Notes: generated by a model from the letters alone, not told the origin. A stretch of 47,383 bases of DNA from Bacteroidales bacterium (GCA_016285085.1 JAEEQA010000009.1:1-47383), one strand, 5' to 3'; shown: positions 31,962 to 40,616, counted from the stretch's first letter. Numbers and translations are program-made.

Positions 31962-32062
31962 CCGCCCTTCGGTTCGAACTCACCAACCGCCGCTCGGAAC
32001 TGCTGGCGCAGCTGAACGAAGGCTTCGCAGAGGTCGTGATCAGCGACATTGTGGTGAGGTAG
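31962..32062 (+). pseudogene. Truncated duplicate of the dciA (DUF721) 3' end
   Basis: 101 bp aligns without gaps to 31105-31205 with 4 substitutions by hand count: three synonymous (CGT/CGG, TTT/TTC, GTT/GTG) and one Ala-to-Val. It encodes the last 33 residues (LTNRRSELLAQLNEGF ... DIVVR) and a TAG. Similarity starts abruptly at CCGCCCTTCG and stops one base after the TAG. It has no start codon. Confidence 0.92.
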
Positions 32063-32119
32063 GTTGGATGTTTTTTACGACAAATTATTCCCGCAGGGGT
32101 GAGTCATTCGAATTTTTTT

Positions 32120-32127
32120 GTATTTTC
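32120..32127 (+). promoter_or_regulatory. Possible -7 box (TATTTTCG) for the DUF1846 gene
   Basis: One mismatch from TAnnTTTG, 93 bp upstream of the ATG at 32221. Weak call. Confidence 0.3.
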
Positions 32128-32220
32128 GCTTCCCGATTGAAAATCGGTCCTTCTTGTATATTTATTTGAGAATGAACCAGTTGTCAATTACTTTGTTGTT
32201 GACTTAAACCTTTATTGTGT

Positions 32221-33687
32221 ATGGAAAAAATCGGGTTTGACAATGAAAAGTATCTGAAAATCCAATCGGAACACATCAAACAGAGAATTTCACAGTTTGG
32301 GGACAAATTGTACATGGAATTTGGCGGCAAGCTGTATGACGACTACCATGCCAGCCGTGTCCTTCCCGGTTTCCAGCCGGATAGCAAGCTTCGGATGCTG
32401 ATGCAGCTGAAAGACGATGCCGAAATCATCATTGCCATCAGCGCGGTCGATATTGAAAAAAGCAAGATCCGGGGCGACCTCGGCATCACCTACGACGAGG
32501 ATGTCCTGCGCCTTCAGGATATCTTTACCCAGCGTGGCCTTCTCTGTCAGTCGGTGGTCATCACCAAGTTCAATGGACAGGCCAGCGCCAAGGCATATCG
32601 CGAACGCTTGGAACGCCTCGGCCTCAAGGTGTATTATCTCTATAACATTGTTGACTATCCCAATAATGTGAACCTGATTGACTCGGAGGACGGCTTTGGT
32701 CGGAACGATTATGTGGTAACTTCGCGCCCGCTGGTAGTAGTCACCGCCCCCGGTCCCGGAAGCGGCAAGATGGCCGTGTGCCTCAGCCAGTTGTACCAGG
32801 AGAACAAGCACGGCGTGAGAGCTGGTTATGCCAAGTTCGAGACCTTCCCCATCTGGAGCATCCCCCTCAAGCACCCGGTCAATATGGCTTACGAAGCGGC
32901 CACCGCCGACCTCAACGATGTCAACATGATTGACCCGTTCCATTTGGATGCGTATGGTGAGACCGCAGTCAACTACAACCGTGACATTGAAATCTTCCCT
33001 GTCTTAAACGCCATATTTGAAGGAATTTATGGTGAAAATCCTTACAAGTCGCCTACGGATATGGGAGTGAACATGGCGGGCTTTTGCATCTGTGACGATG
33101 AGGTGTGCTGTCAGGCCTCCCGTGACGAAATCATCCGTCGCTATTTCACCACCCTCTGTAACGTGGTGGAAGGAAAATCCGCTGAGCGCGAGGTGAGCAA
33201 AATCTCCCTGCTGATGAAGATGGCCAAGATTGAACCGGAAGATCGCCGCGTGGTCGGCGCTGCCCGCCTCAAAAAGGAGCAGTCGGAACTGAACTCGTCC
33301 GCCATTGAACTGGCCGACGGCACAATCATCACGGCCAAAACCAGTTCGCTCCTCGGACAAAGCGCCGCGTTGCTGCTGAACGCCACCAAGTACCTGGCCA
33401 ACATTGACCATGATGTCAAGCTGATTCCGCAGGAGATGATTGAGCCGATCCAGAGGATGAAGGTGTCGCTGCTGCACGGCAACAATCCGCGCCTGCATAC
33501 CGATGAGGTTCTCGTCGCCCTCTCCATGTTGAGCCTTCACGACGAGAATTGCCGCAAGGCTCTCGCTACCCTGCCGCAGCTGAAGGGTTGCCAGGTACAC
33601 AGCACGACGATGCTGAACGAGGTGGACCGCAAGATTTTCAAGAAATTGGGCATCGGTCTCACCTGCGAGCCGGTCCGGAAGAAATAA
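32221..33687 (+). CDS. DUF1846 family protein
   Basis: 488 residues from the ATG at 32221 (MEKIGFDNEKYLKIQSEHIK); the ORF track start is a TTG two codons earlier. It matches DUF1846 over the full length: GFDNEKYLKIQSEHIKQRI at the start, RLGLKVYYLYNIVDYPNNVN, the P-loop-like TAPGPGSGKMAVCLSQLYQE, and YAKFETFPIWSIPLKHPVN. Structures of the family show a Rossmann-like nucleotide-binding fold, but no enzyme activity is firmly assigned. Length is as expected. It lies directly behind the dciA fragment and is transcribed alone, ending at a shared bidirectional terminator. Confidence 0.93.
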   Translation: MEKIGFDNEKYLKIQSEHIKQRISQFGDKLYMEFGGKLYDDYHASRVLPGFQPDSKLRMLMQLKDDAEIIIAISAVDIEKSKIRGDLGITYDEDVLRLQDIFTQRGLLCQSVVITKFNGQASAKAYRERLERLGLKVYYLYNIVDYPNNVNLIDSEDGFGRNDYVVTSRPLVVVTAPGPGSGKMAVCLSQLYQENKHGVRAGYAKFETFPIWSIPLKHPVNMAYEAATADLNDVNMIDPFHLDAYGETAVNYNRDIEIFPVLNAIFEGIYGENPYKSPTDMGVNMAGFCICDDEVCCQASRDEIIRRYFTTLCNVVEGKSAEREVSKISLLMKMAKIEPEDRRVVGAARLKKEQSELNSSAIELADGTIITAKTSSLLGQSAALLLNATKYLANIDHDVKLIPQEMIEPIQRMKVSLLHGNNPRLHTDEVLVALSMLSLHDENCRKALATLPQLKGCQVHSTTMLNEVDRKIFKKLGIGLTCEPVRKK

Positions 33688-33747
33688 ATCATTGTCGTTT
33701 CATGAAATGTCTCAAACATTCCGGCATCCCTGCTGGCGGAATGGGAA

Positions 33748-33781
33748 AAGAAAAGGGAGATCTTTCGACCTCCCTTTTCTT
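33748..33781. terminator. Bidirectional terminator between convergent genes
   Basis: 12-bp stem AAGAAAAGGGAG/CTCCCTTTTCTT with a 10-nt loop, located between the DUF1846 stop (33687) and the stop of the 912-residue protein (33799). Confidence 0.85.
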
Positions 33782-33798
33782 GTATCAGAAGAAATGGA

Positions 33799-36537
33799 TT
33801 ATCTTTTGATGAACTTCTGAGTGGTGGTGCCTTCGGCATTGTTCAGACGGATGAAATAGACCCCGTTGCTGAGGTCGCTGACATCAATCTTCAGATGTCC
33901 AGTAATGTCGGTGGTGTAAACCGTCTGCCCGAATGCATTGACGATCTGGAGGTTGTCGTACCCGTCGGCGACTACATTCAGAATGGTGCTGGCAGGGTTC
34001 GGGTAGATGCTGAACGAACGTCCTTCGTTTTCACTGATGCCGACGGTTTCAGCCGTTCCGTTCAGGGTGATGGTCGCAGTGTATGTGCCGCTGACCAGAT
34101 TGACCGTGCCGCTGTGGGTGCCTTCCTCTGTGGGATTGTAGCGGACATACAGGATGTCATTGGTAGCGATATCATCAACAGCGATTGTCGCCTCATTGCC
34201 GTAGGTGTTGCCGTCAATGGAGATTTCAAAGGGGGCTGCGACAGAAACGGAAATATCCTCCATCAGGAACATACTGGTCACAACAGCGGTTTGCGCCTCG
34301 GTGGGTTGTCCGATGGTGTTGGTTGTGAATTCCATGCTGGCCGGGCTCGCTGTCAGCTCCGGTTCATCGGCCTCGCTGACCACAAAGTTGTCGATGTACA
34401 GCACGGAAGCGCCGCCGGAGATGCAGTGGATGGCAAGCCGGTAGGTTCCATTCAAACTTCTTAAGTCAATCGTAATGTTTTCGTAAGTGTTGGTGCTGGT
34501 TTCCAGTTCATCAGAGAGTGGAATGGCGATGCCGCCGTTGGTGGCTACTACTACCAAGGTTTCTGTGGTGCCGGGAGTTTGGTTCCGGTAGCTGAATGTC
34601 AGCATCTGATTGCCCGTCAACTCCATCACGGGAGAGAACAGCCAGTCGTCGGCGGGAACGCCGTTGCCGGCATACTGTGCGGCGCCGTCCTCGAAGGTGA
34701 AGGTGATGCCGTCAAGGTTCGCGTCGTCCACATCCCAGCAGCCGATGGTGGCGGAACTGGTTTCAAAATCCTCGGTGAAGGTGAACTCCGTCACGGTGTC
34801 GCAGTCGAAGGCATCGCCTTTCAGGGTGATGTTGACGGAGAGGGTGGAAGTGGTGGCAGTTGCGGTTCCCGTGTAGTTTCCTTCTGCTTCAGGGGCGAAC
34901 TGGACATAGAGGGTGTCCTCGACAAGAGTTGCGGGATTGGCGGGGAAAGTGGTGGTGGTGGCGAAGTTGATGCCATCGGTGGAGACCTTGAACGGAGCCG
35001 TCGTCGTGACGGTGATGGGTTCGTTCAGGTTCGTGCTGGTAAGTACGGCAATCATCTCCTGTGTGGTACCGACACGGATTCGGTCGAACTCGAGGCCGGC
35101 CACGTCGGAAGTCAGTGTGGGCGGTTCATCGCCGTCAACCACGAAGTGATCGAGCCAGAGGCGGAACATGTCCGCGGGGGAGGTGATATGGATGGCGATG
35201 CGGACGGTCTGGTTGCTGTAGGCGGCGATATCGACGTTTTGCAAAGTCCACACCGTGTCGTAGGCATCGTGGGGGGCAAGAACCTGTATGGCGTTGGCGT
35301 AGGTGCCGCCTTCCGGGATGACGTACACACCGAACCGCTCGGGGATGATTGCATAGTTGTTGTCTGCGTCCCAATGGCCGACTTTATAGTTGAAAGAGGC
35401 GCGGGCATTGGAGCCGAGGGTGATCTCTGGAGAAATCAGCCAGTCGTTGGCCGCCGTCGTTCCATTCGTGTTGTAGCTGTAAACGACCGCATCGATCGCG
35501 AAGATGAACGGGTAGCCGTCGGAGTTGGCGTCCACGATCTGCCAGCAGTTCAGCTCGGCGGAGCCGGTGTTGAACTCGCAGGTGTAGGTGATGTTATGAA
35601 CCACGCTGCAGTCAACGGATGCGCCCGTAAGGGGAACGGTTTGCGTAGTGGTTCCGCTGGTAAGGGTCAGGGTGCCGTAGTGTGCGCCTTGTGTGGTGGG
35701 TTCGTAGCGCACATACAGGGTGCCGCCGCTGGGGATGATGGTGACACTGGAACTGAAATTGGTGCCGTCGGCGGAAACCGTGAAGGGTGCGCTAACGGTG
35801 GTCGTGAGGTTCTCGGTGAGGTTGTAGCCGGTGACGTTCACGCTGCGGGTGGGCGTGGCAGGTATGTTGATTTCACCGAAATCAACTGCGGTCGGGTCGG
35901 CCATGATGATGGGGTCGGGAGTGGAAAAGCTGATGGTGACATCATCGATGAACAAAGCGAAAATATCGTTGGAAATGCAGTTGAATGCCACATACTTTGC
36001 GCCGGAAGGGATGGAATAGCTGTATTGTGCCCACGTCGTGGTGCTGACATTCACCGTCTGAAGTTCTATAAAGCTGCTGGGGTCGTTGTTGGTGGAGGAG
36101 TAGAGAATCCTCATCACTTCGGAACCGTACTGGTCGGTGAGTTCCCGTGCCCAGAAGGTGAGTGTCCCGCCATTGGTGAAGGGGATTTCGGGCGAAATGA
36201 CCCAATCGTTGGTGGTAGTGCCGCTGGTAATGGTTGCAGGGACCGCGTTGTAGATGGCGAGGAACTGACTGCCTCCGTGGGCGGATTGCGAGTCGGTGAT
36301 GTCGGGGTCGGTCTGTGACGGGTTCATCACGATGCAGCTTCCCACGTAGGGGAGGTTGGGCACCGTGACACTGCTGTAGTTGTAGGTTGTCCCGCCGTCG
36401 CCGTCGTAGTAGGTCCATGTGCCGGTCGGGTTCACGGTGAAAGCGTCGTAGCTTTCAAAGTTATCCGTGATGGTTTGCGCGTTTGCAAGGAAAGTGCAAG
36501 CCAAAATCGCAAAGATCAGGAAGAAAATCTTTTTCAT
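33799..36537 (-). CDS. Secreted choice-of-anchor-J protein with T9SS type A sorting domain
   Basis: 912 residues with a signal peptide (1-20, TFLANAQ). Three jelly-roll MAM-like choice-of-anchor-J units can be seen (about 23-205, 315-475, 585-730), each with a NDWLISPEI/DDWLFSP segment and a final LxIDNFVV-type strand. Between them are Ig-like spacers with TASPASMEFTT / DPTAVDFGEI patterns. The end (about 835-912) is a type A sorting domain (FSIYPNPASTILNVVADGYD ... GVYFIRLNNAEGTTTQKFIK). It should be exported by T9SS and attached to the cell surface, where it may bind glycans or other cells. It has no catalytic domain. Promoter at 36575-36582. Confidence 0.9.
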   Translation of the reverse strand: MKKIFFLIFAILACTFLANAQTITDNFESYDAFTVNPTGTWTYYDGDGGTTYNYSSVTVPNLPYVGSCIVMNPSQTDPDITDSQSAHGGSQFLAIYNAVPATITSGTTTNDWVISPEIPFTNGGTLTFWARELTDQYGSEVMRILYSSTNNDPSSFIELQTVNVSTTTWAQYSYSIPSGAKYVAFNCISNDIFALFIDDVTISFSTPDPIIMADPTAVDFGEINIPATPTRSVNVTGYNLTENLTTTVSAPFTVSADGTNFSSSVTIIPSGGTLYVRYEPTTQGAHYGTLTLTSGTTTQTVPLTGASVDCSVVHNITYTCEFNTGSAELNCWQIVDANSDGYPFIFAIDAVVYSYNTNGTTAANDWLISPEITLGSNARASFNYKVGHWDADNNYAIIPERFGVYVIPEGGTYANAIQVLAPHDAYDTVWTLQNVDIAAYSNQTVRIAIHITSPADMFRLWLDHFVVDGDEPPTLTSDVAGLEFDRIRVGTTQEMIAVLTSTNLNEPITVTTTAPFKVSTDGINFATTTTFPANPATLVEDTLYVQFAPEAEGNYTGTATATTSTLSVNITLKGDAFDCDTVTEFTFTEDFETSSATIGCWDVDDANLDGITFTFEDGAAQYAGNGVPADDWLFSPVMELTGNQMLTFSYRNQTPGTTETLVVVATNGGIAIPLSDELETSTNTYENITIDLRSLNGTYRLAIHCISGGASVLYIDNFVVSEADEPELTASPASMEFTTNTIGQPTEAQTAVVTSMFLMEDISVSVAAPFEISIDGNTYGNEATIAVDDIATNDILYVRYNPTEEGTHSGTVNLVSGTYTATITLNGTAETVGISENEGRSFSIYPNPASTILNVVADGYDNLQIVNAFGQTVYTTDITGHLKIDVSDLSNGVYFIRLNNAEGTTTQKFIKR

Positions 36538-36574
36538 AATTATAGGGTTTGGTTAATACTTCAAAAAGAACGCG

Positions 36575-36582
36575 CAAAAATA
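36575..36582 (-). promoter_or_regulatory. -7 promoter box (TATTTTTG) for the 912-residue T9SS protein
   Basis: Exact TAnnTTTG match on the minus strand, 38 bp upstream of the ATG. Confidence 0.7.
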
Positions 36583-36607
36583 CACATTTTTTTATATATA
36601 GGCAAAA

Positions 36608-36634
36608 AAAAGGGAGGCTGAAAACCTCCCTTTT
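36608..36634 (-). terminator. Terminator of the 279-residue T9SS protein gene
   Basis: 10-bp stem AAAAGGGAGG/CCTCCCTTTT; on the minus strand the T-run continues (TTTTTTT). The sequence between stem and stop codon is also conserved at 33782-33798. Confidence 0.85.
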
Positions 36635-36654
36635 CCCGTATCAGAAGAAATTGA

Positions 36655-37494
36655 CTATTTCTTGATGAATTTCTGAGTGGCAGTACCGTTGGCACCGTTC
36701 AGACGGACGAAGTAAACGCCGTTGTCGAGGTTGCTGACGTTGATCTGCATGTTGCTGGTAGCGTTGGCGCTGTAAACCACCTGACCGAGCACGTTCACCA
36801 TTTCGATGGTGCTGAAACCTTCAGCTTCCACATTCAGAACGGAAGTAGCGGGGTTCGGGTAGATGGAAATGCTGTTGTTGTTTTCAGCAATACCGGTTTG
36901 ACCACCAGTAACGGTTACTTCATCCAGCAGCAAACCGAACATATCATTGGATTGATGGACAAAAGCGATTCTGACGTTTTGTCCAGCATAGGCGCTGAGA
37001 TCAACGGTCTGTTCTGTCCATTCACTCCAAGAAACGGTGGTTAAAGGCATAAGAGTGGTGGAGAAGTCGCCTTCAGAGGTACCACCGGTGGACAATTTAA
37101 CCATGATAGCATCCGGATATTGTGTTCCATTGAAACTCATGCAGTAGAAAGAAAGGGTGGAACCTGCTACAGGTGTGAAGGCGGGAGAGATTAAATAGTT
37201 GTTCTGATCCAAGGAAGTTCCTTGGAAACCGCTGGAAGTATAAGCTGAGGGATAGTAGGACCATGAAACCATGCAGTCGCCAGTTTCGCCATAGCTGAAT
37301 TGGTCAGCAGTGTAGGGACAATCAGAAACATTTGTAAGGCTCTGTGACACTGCCTCCCACGGATAGCCGGTTTGGTTGACATCGAGGGTGCTCCAATTGG
37401 ACGGCATACCATTGTCAAAGTTTTCATAAAGAACTTGTGCATTCACAGCAACGACTGCGAATAAAACTGCAACAAAGGATAAAACTTTTTTCAT
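36655..37494 (-). CDS. Secreted choice-of-anchor-J protein with T9SS type A sorting domain (short paralog)
   Basis: 279 residues with a signal peptide (1-19, VAVNAQ). One choice-of-anchor-J unit fills about 20-195 (YENFDNGMPSNWSTLDVNQT, NNYLISPAFTP, GLLLDEVTVTGG). A type A sorting domain fills about 200-279 (ISIYPNPATSVLNVEAEGFS ... GVYFVRLNGANGTATQKFIK). It is a one-unit version of its 912-residue neighbour. The two share near-identical sorting domains and downstream sequence, so they are tandem paralogs. It is likely a T9SS-exported surface protein without enzymatic activity. Promoter at 37534-37541. Confidence 0.9.
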   Translation of the reverse strand: MKKVLSFVAVLFAVVAVNAQVLYENFDNGMPSNWSTLDVNQTGYPWEAVSQSLTNVSDCPYTADQFSYGETGDCMVSWSYYPSAYTSSGFQGTSLDQNNYLISPAFTPVAGSTLSFYCMSFNGTQYPDAIMVKLSTGGTSEGDFSTTLMPLTTVSWSEWTEQTVDLSAYAGQNVRIAFVHQSNDMFGLLLDEVTVTGGQTGIAENNNSISIYPNPATSVLNVEAEGFSTIEMVNVLGQVVYSANATSNMQINVSNLDNGVYFVRLNGANGTATQKFIKK

Positions 37495-37533
37495 AATAAT
37501 ATGGTTTTAGTTAATAATAAATTTATTTGGGTG

Positions 37534-37541
37534 CAAAAATA
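37534..37541 (-). promoter_or_regulatory. -7 promoter box (TATTTTTG) for the 279-residue T9SS protein
   Basis: Exact TAnnTTTG match on the minus strand, 40 bp upstream of the ATG. Confidence 0.7.
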
Positions 37542-37579
37542 CGTTTTTTTTTCAATGTTTTGCATAAAAAATGCAATTT

Positions 37580-38293
37580 TTATTTTGCCAAAAGCGCAGC
37601 AAGAATCGGCACCGAATCAATATGATGAATCTGCTCGTTATGTTTTTCAAAATACCGTATCATACCGTATAACAATTCGTTACGTATTTCTTTGGGTGGC
37701 AACTGCGGGACATCTTCGTGCATCAGGTCGGAAAGATAGGCCGAAGCCTCCCGCGAAAGATAGTCGGGGTAGTCGAAATGGTCGTGGATAAACGCAGATT
37801 CTTCAATAAAAAAATGACAATTCTGGTCGGAAAAGTTGTCTTTCGGCGCAAAACCCAAAATTTTTGAAAAGTTGATCAGGAAACGGAGGTGGATGTCGGC
37901 AAGCCTGACCTCCTCGCGGTCCAGCTCCAGCAGGGCCTCCTCCACAAAATCATAAAGCTCGGGATCGGTCGAGTAGTCCGTCAGGGTCTTGTACAGGATT
38001 TCGTTGTAGAAGATGAAAAGGGTCCGCCGCACCATATCGAACGGAATGAGCGAGTAGGGATGGTACAAGGCGATGTCATTCAGGTACTTGATGCCGTCGT
38101 GGTGGCCGTCGAAAGTGAGTTCCACCAGCGAGAGGTTTTCCAGCAAAGCCAGCTTCCCTTTGTTTTTTTTTGAAAATGCGCTCTTCAAGATGAAGCTTTG
38201 CACCCCTGCCTCCCGCGTGAAGAGGCGCGCGATCAGGCTGCTGTCGGCGTACTTGGTCTTGTTCAGGACGATGGCTCGGGTGCGGATGTGCAT
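37580..38293 (-). CDS. recO: DNA repair protein RecO
   Basis: 237 residues, the usual size in Bacteroidota. RecO binds single-stranded DNA and RecR and helps load RecA during recombinational repair. The N-terminal OB-fold (TRAIVLNKTKYADSSLIARL, FTREAGVQSFILKSAFSKKN) and the helical C-terminal part (YNEILYKTLTDYSTDPELYD, FLINFSKILGFAPKDNF) fit the family. The zinc-ribbon cysteines seen in some RecO proteins are absent, as in most Bacteroidota. It begins 5 bp after the methyltransferase stop and is the third gene of an operon with rluD-type and rRNA methyltransferase genes. Confidence 0.93.
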   Translation of the reverse strand: MHIRTRAIVLNKTKYADSSLIARLFTREAGVQSFILKSAFSKKNKGKLALLENLSLVELTFDGHHDGIKYLNDIALYHPYSLIPFDMVRRTLFIFYNEILYKTLTDYSTDPELYDFVEEALLELDREEVRLADIHLRFLINFSKILGFAPKDNFSDQNCHFFIEESAFIHDHFDYPDYLSREASAYLSDLMHEDVPQLPPKEIRNELLYGMIRYFEKHNEQIHHIDSVPILAALLAK

Positions 38294-38298
38294 GGCAG

Positions 38299-39486
38299 CT
38301 ACTCGGCTAATTGTACCAGCATTCCCTTGAGGTAGCTTCCTTCGGGGTGGAAGATATCGACGGGGTGGTCGGCCCCCGCCTCGAGATGGCGCACCACACG
38401 GAGGGGAATGCCCTCCATGGCGGCGGCGGAGAAGACGATGGTCTGGAAGTCGTCTTTGGAGATGGCCTGCGAGCAGGAGAAGGTGAACAGGAATCCTCCT
38501 TTAGCCACCTTCCTCATTGCTAATCGGTTAAGGTTCCGGTACCCTTTGATTCCCTGGTCTTTCACCTTGTGGTGCTTGGCGAAGGCGGGCGGATCGAGCA
38601 CCACCACATCGTAGCGGTAATCGGGCACTTTTTCAAGAAAATCGAACACGTTTTCTGCGAAAGAGTGATGTTTCTCCACGAAAGAAGCACCCATTTCGGC
38701 GATGTTCTTTTCGGTAAGTTCGATGGCTTTCTTGGAAATATCGACCGAATCGACACTGCGGGCGCCGTTCATCAGGGCGTAGGCCGAAAAACCGCCGGAG
38801 TAGCAGAAAAGGTTGAGCACGTCGCGGTCAGCGGAGTAGGTGCCGACGAGAGCGCGGTTCTCGCGCTGGTCGAGAAAGAAGCCGGTTTTCTGCCCGTTTA
38901 TTATATCAATGTAAAAAGGCACGCCGTTCTCGCGGACCAGCACCTCGTCGAAACTGCCGTACAGAAGCTGGTCAACGGGTTGAAAACCTTTGGTTTCCGG
39001 AAGTGTGGCCGAACTTTTGTCGTATATGGACTTCACCTTCTCGCCGAAAAGGGTGAGCAATGCCTTCACGAAGGTATCGCGCAATCGGTACATTCCATAA
39101 GAATGGAACTGCAGCACGATGTTGCCGTTGTACCAGTCGATGATGAGGCCGGGGAGGAAGTCGCCTTCGCCGTTCACCAGACGGAAGGCGGTGGTTTCGA
39201 TATTGTCGGTGAGGCCCAGGCTGCGCCGGTAATTGAAGGCGTTGGCAAGTTTTTCCGTCCAGAATTCCTCGTCGGGTTCCACCTGCCCGAAGCTGAACAC
39301 CTTGACACAGGTGGAGCTGTTGTGGTAGTGCCCGGTTGCAAGATACTGGTTGTCGGAGCTGTAAACTTCCACGATGTCGCCTTCGGCGATGCCGTTTTCT
39401 TTTTTTGCAATGGCGCCGGAGAAGACCCACGGGTGGTACCGCAGCAGCGATTTCTCTTTTCCTCTTTGGAGTGTGATTCGTTTCAT
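38299..39486 (-). CDS. Class I SAM-dependent 23S rRNA methyltransferase (RlmI-like)
   Basis: 395 residues from the ATG at 39486 (MKRITLQRGKEKSLLRYHPW); the 512-residue frame in the ORF track overlaps the upstream gene out of frame. An N-terminal PUA domain is followed by an EEHUD-like region and a Rossmann methyltransferase domain. This has NLFCYSGGFSAYALMNGARS (SAM motif I), VDSVDISKKAIELTEKN and VVVLDPPAFAKHHKVK. The later FTFSCSQAIS matches the cysteine-containing motif of RlmI/RlmO enzymes that make 5-methylcytosine in 23S rRNA. Its ATG overlaps the upstream pseudouridine synthase stop by 4 bp (ATGA). Confidence 0.92.
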   Translation of the reverse strand: MKRITLQRGKEKSLLRYHPWVFSGAIAKKENGIAEGDIVEVYSSDNQYLATGHYHNSSTCVKVFSFGQVEPDEEFWTEKLANAFNYRRSLGLTDNIETTAFRLVNGEGDFLPGLIIDWYNGNIVLQFHSYGMYRLRDTFVKALLTLFGEKVKSIYDKSSATLPETKGFQPVDQLLYGSFDEVLVRENGVPFYIDIINGQKTGFFLDQRENRALVGTYSADRDVLNLFCYSGGFSAYALMNGARSVDSVDISKKAIELTEKNIAEMGASFVEKHHSFAENVFDFLEKVPDYRYDVVVLDPPAFAKHHKVKDQGIKGYRNLNRLAMRKVAKGGFLFTFSCSQAISKDDFQTIVFSAAAMEGIPLRVVRHLEAGADHPVDIFHPEGSYLKGMLVQLAE

Positions 39487-40580
39487 GATATGGATTCTGG
39501 GGTGATGTCGGTGTCGTCGGTGTAATCTTCTTCGTCGAGCTCGCGGTGCTTGGCGTAGTTGCGCCATTTGTCGAGCACGGCGGCGAAGTCGTCGGGCATT
39601 TCCGAGTCGAACAGCATGTATTTCCCTGTGATGGGGTGGGTGAAGCCGAGCGACTTGGCGTGGAGGGCCTGGCGGGGCATCAGTTTGAAGCAGTTGCTGA
39701 TGAACTGTTTGTACTTGGTGAAGGTGGTGCCTTTCAGAATCTGGTCGCCGCCGTAGGACTCGTCGTTGAAGAGGGGGTGCCCGATGTATTTCATGTGGAC
39801 GCGGATCTGGTGGGTGCGGCCGGTTTCGAGCTGGCACTCGATGAGGGTGACGTAGCCGAACCGTTCCACCACGCGGTAGTGGGTGACGGCGTGCTTGCCC
39901 TGCTCGCCGTCGGGAAAGACGGTCATGACGAGGCGGTTGCGTGGGTCGCGCCCCACGTTCCCGATGACGGTCCCTTCATCCTCCTTGAAGTCGCCCCACA
40001 CCAGGGCGCGGTACTTGCGGTCGATGGTGTGGTCGAAGAAGTTGGCGGCCAGCTTGATCTGCGCCTCTTCCGACTTGGCCACGACCAGGATGCCGGAGGT
40101 GTTCTTGTCGATGCGGTGCAGGAGCAGCGGTTTCAGTTCGTCGCCGTTCTTGTCTTTCTGTCCCTGGAAGTGGTAGGCGAGGGCATTGACGAGGGTGCCG
40201 TCGTAGTTGCCGAAGGCGGGATGCACCACCATGCCGGCGGGTTTGTTGATGATGATGAGGTCGTTGTCCTCGTACAGGATGTCGAGCGGGATGTCCTGGG
40301 GGATGATCTCGAACTCGCGGGGCGGGCGGGGCAGCAGGATGGAGATGACATCGTTGGGGTGTACGCGGTAGTTCGACTTCTCGGGCCGCCCGTTCACGAG
40401 GATGCAGCCGGCTTTCGCTGCCTCTTGGATGCGGTTCCGCGACACATGGGCTATCAGGTTGGTAAGGTATCGGTCCATCCGCAGCAGCTCCGTGCCCGGA
40501 TCGACCTTGAATCGGAAATGCTCGTAAAGTTCCTCCTTCTCTTCGGAGTTCATTTCCATGATTTCGTCATTTTCGGTCAT
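39483..40580 (-). CDS. RluA/RluD-family pseudouridine synthase
   Basis: 365 residues. An S4 RNA-binding domain (about 33-80, LLRMDRYLTNLIAHVSRNRI, LVNGRPEKSNYRV) precedes the catalytic domain, in which the active-site Asp is Asp158 of HRIDKNTSGILVVAK. Other family motifs are NKPAGMVVHPA (112-122) and CQLETGRTHQIRVHM. Domain order and length fit the RluD branch, which modifies helix 69 of 23S rRNA, but the exact target is not proven. First gene of an operon with the rRNA methyltransferase and recO; promoter at 40609-40616. Confidence 0.93.
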   Translation of the reverse strand: MTENDEIMEMNSEEKEELYEHFRFKVDPGTELLRMDRYLTNLIAHVSRNRIQEAAKAGCILVNGRPEKSNYRVHPNDVISILLPRPPREFEIIPQDIPLDILYEDNDLIIINKPAGMVVHPAFGNYDGTLVNALAYHFQGQKDKNGDELKPLLLHRIDKNTSGILVVAKSEEAQIKLAANFFDHTIDRKYRALVWGDFKEDEGTVIGNVGRDPRNRLVMTVFPDGEQGKHAVTHYRVVERFGYVTLIECQLETGRTHQIRVHMKYIGHPLFNDESYGGDQILKGTTFTKYKQFISNCFKLMPRQALHAKSLGFTHPITGKYMLFDSEMPDDFAAVLDKWRNYAKHRELDEEDYTDDTDITPESIS

Positions 40581-40608
40581 AGTCTTAAAATGGCTTCAAT
40601 TCGGGGTG

Positions 40609-40616
40609 CAAAAATA
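40609..40616 (-). promoter_or_regulatory. -7 promoter box (TATTTTTG) for the rluD-type/rlmI-like/recO operon
   Basis: Exact TAnnTTTG match on the minus strand, 29 bp upstream of the ATG. Divergent from the box at 40654. Confidence 0.7.

Noticed and set aside
31962-32062. tRNA-like GGTTCGAACTC T-loop motif near 31971
   Set aside because: It is part of the duplicated dciA coding end; no acceptor or anticodon arms can be formed.
34579-36318. Open frame of 579 codons on the plus strand
   Set aside because: Shadow of the 912-residue T9SS protein, which has a signal peptide, repeated domains and a sorting domain.
38299-39837. 512-residue version of the rRNA methyltransferase
   Set aside because: The extra N-terminus is an out-of-frame reading of the upstream pseudouridine synthase gene; the family start MKRITLQRG is at 39486.
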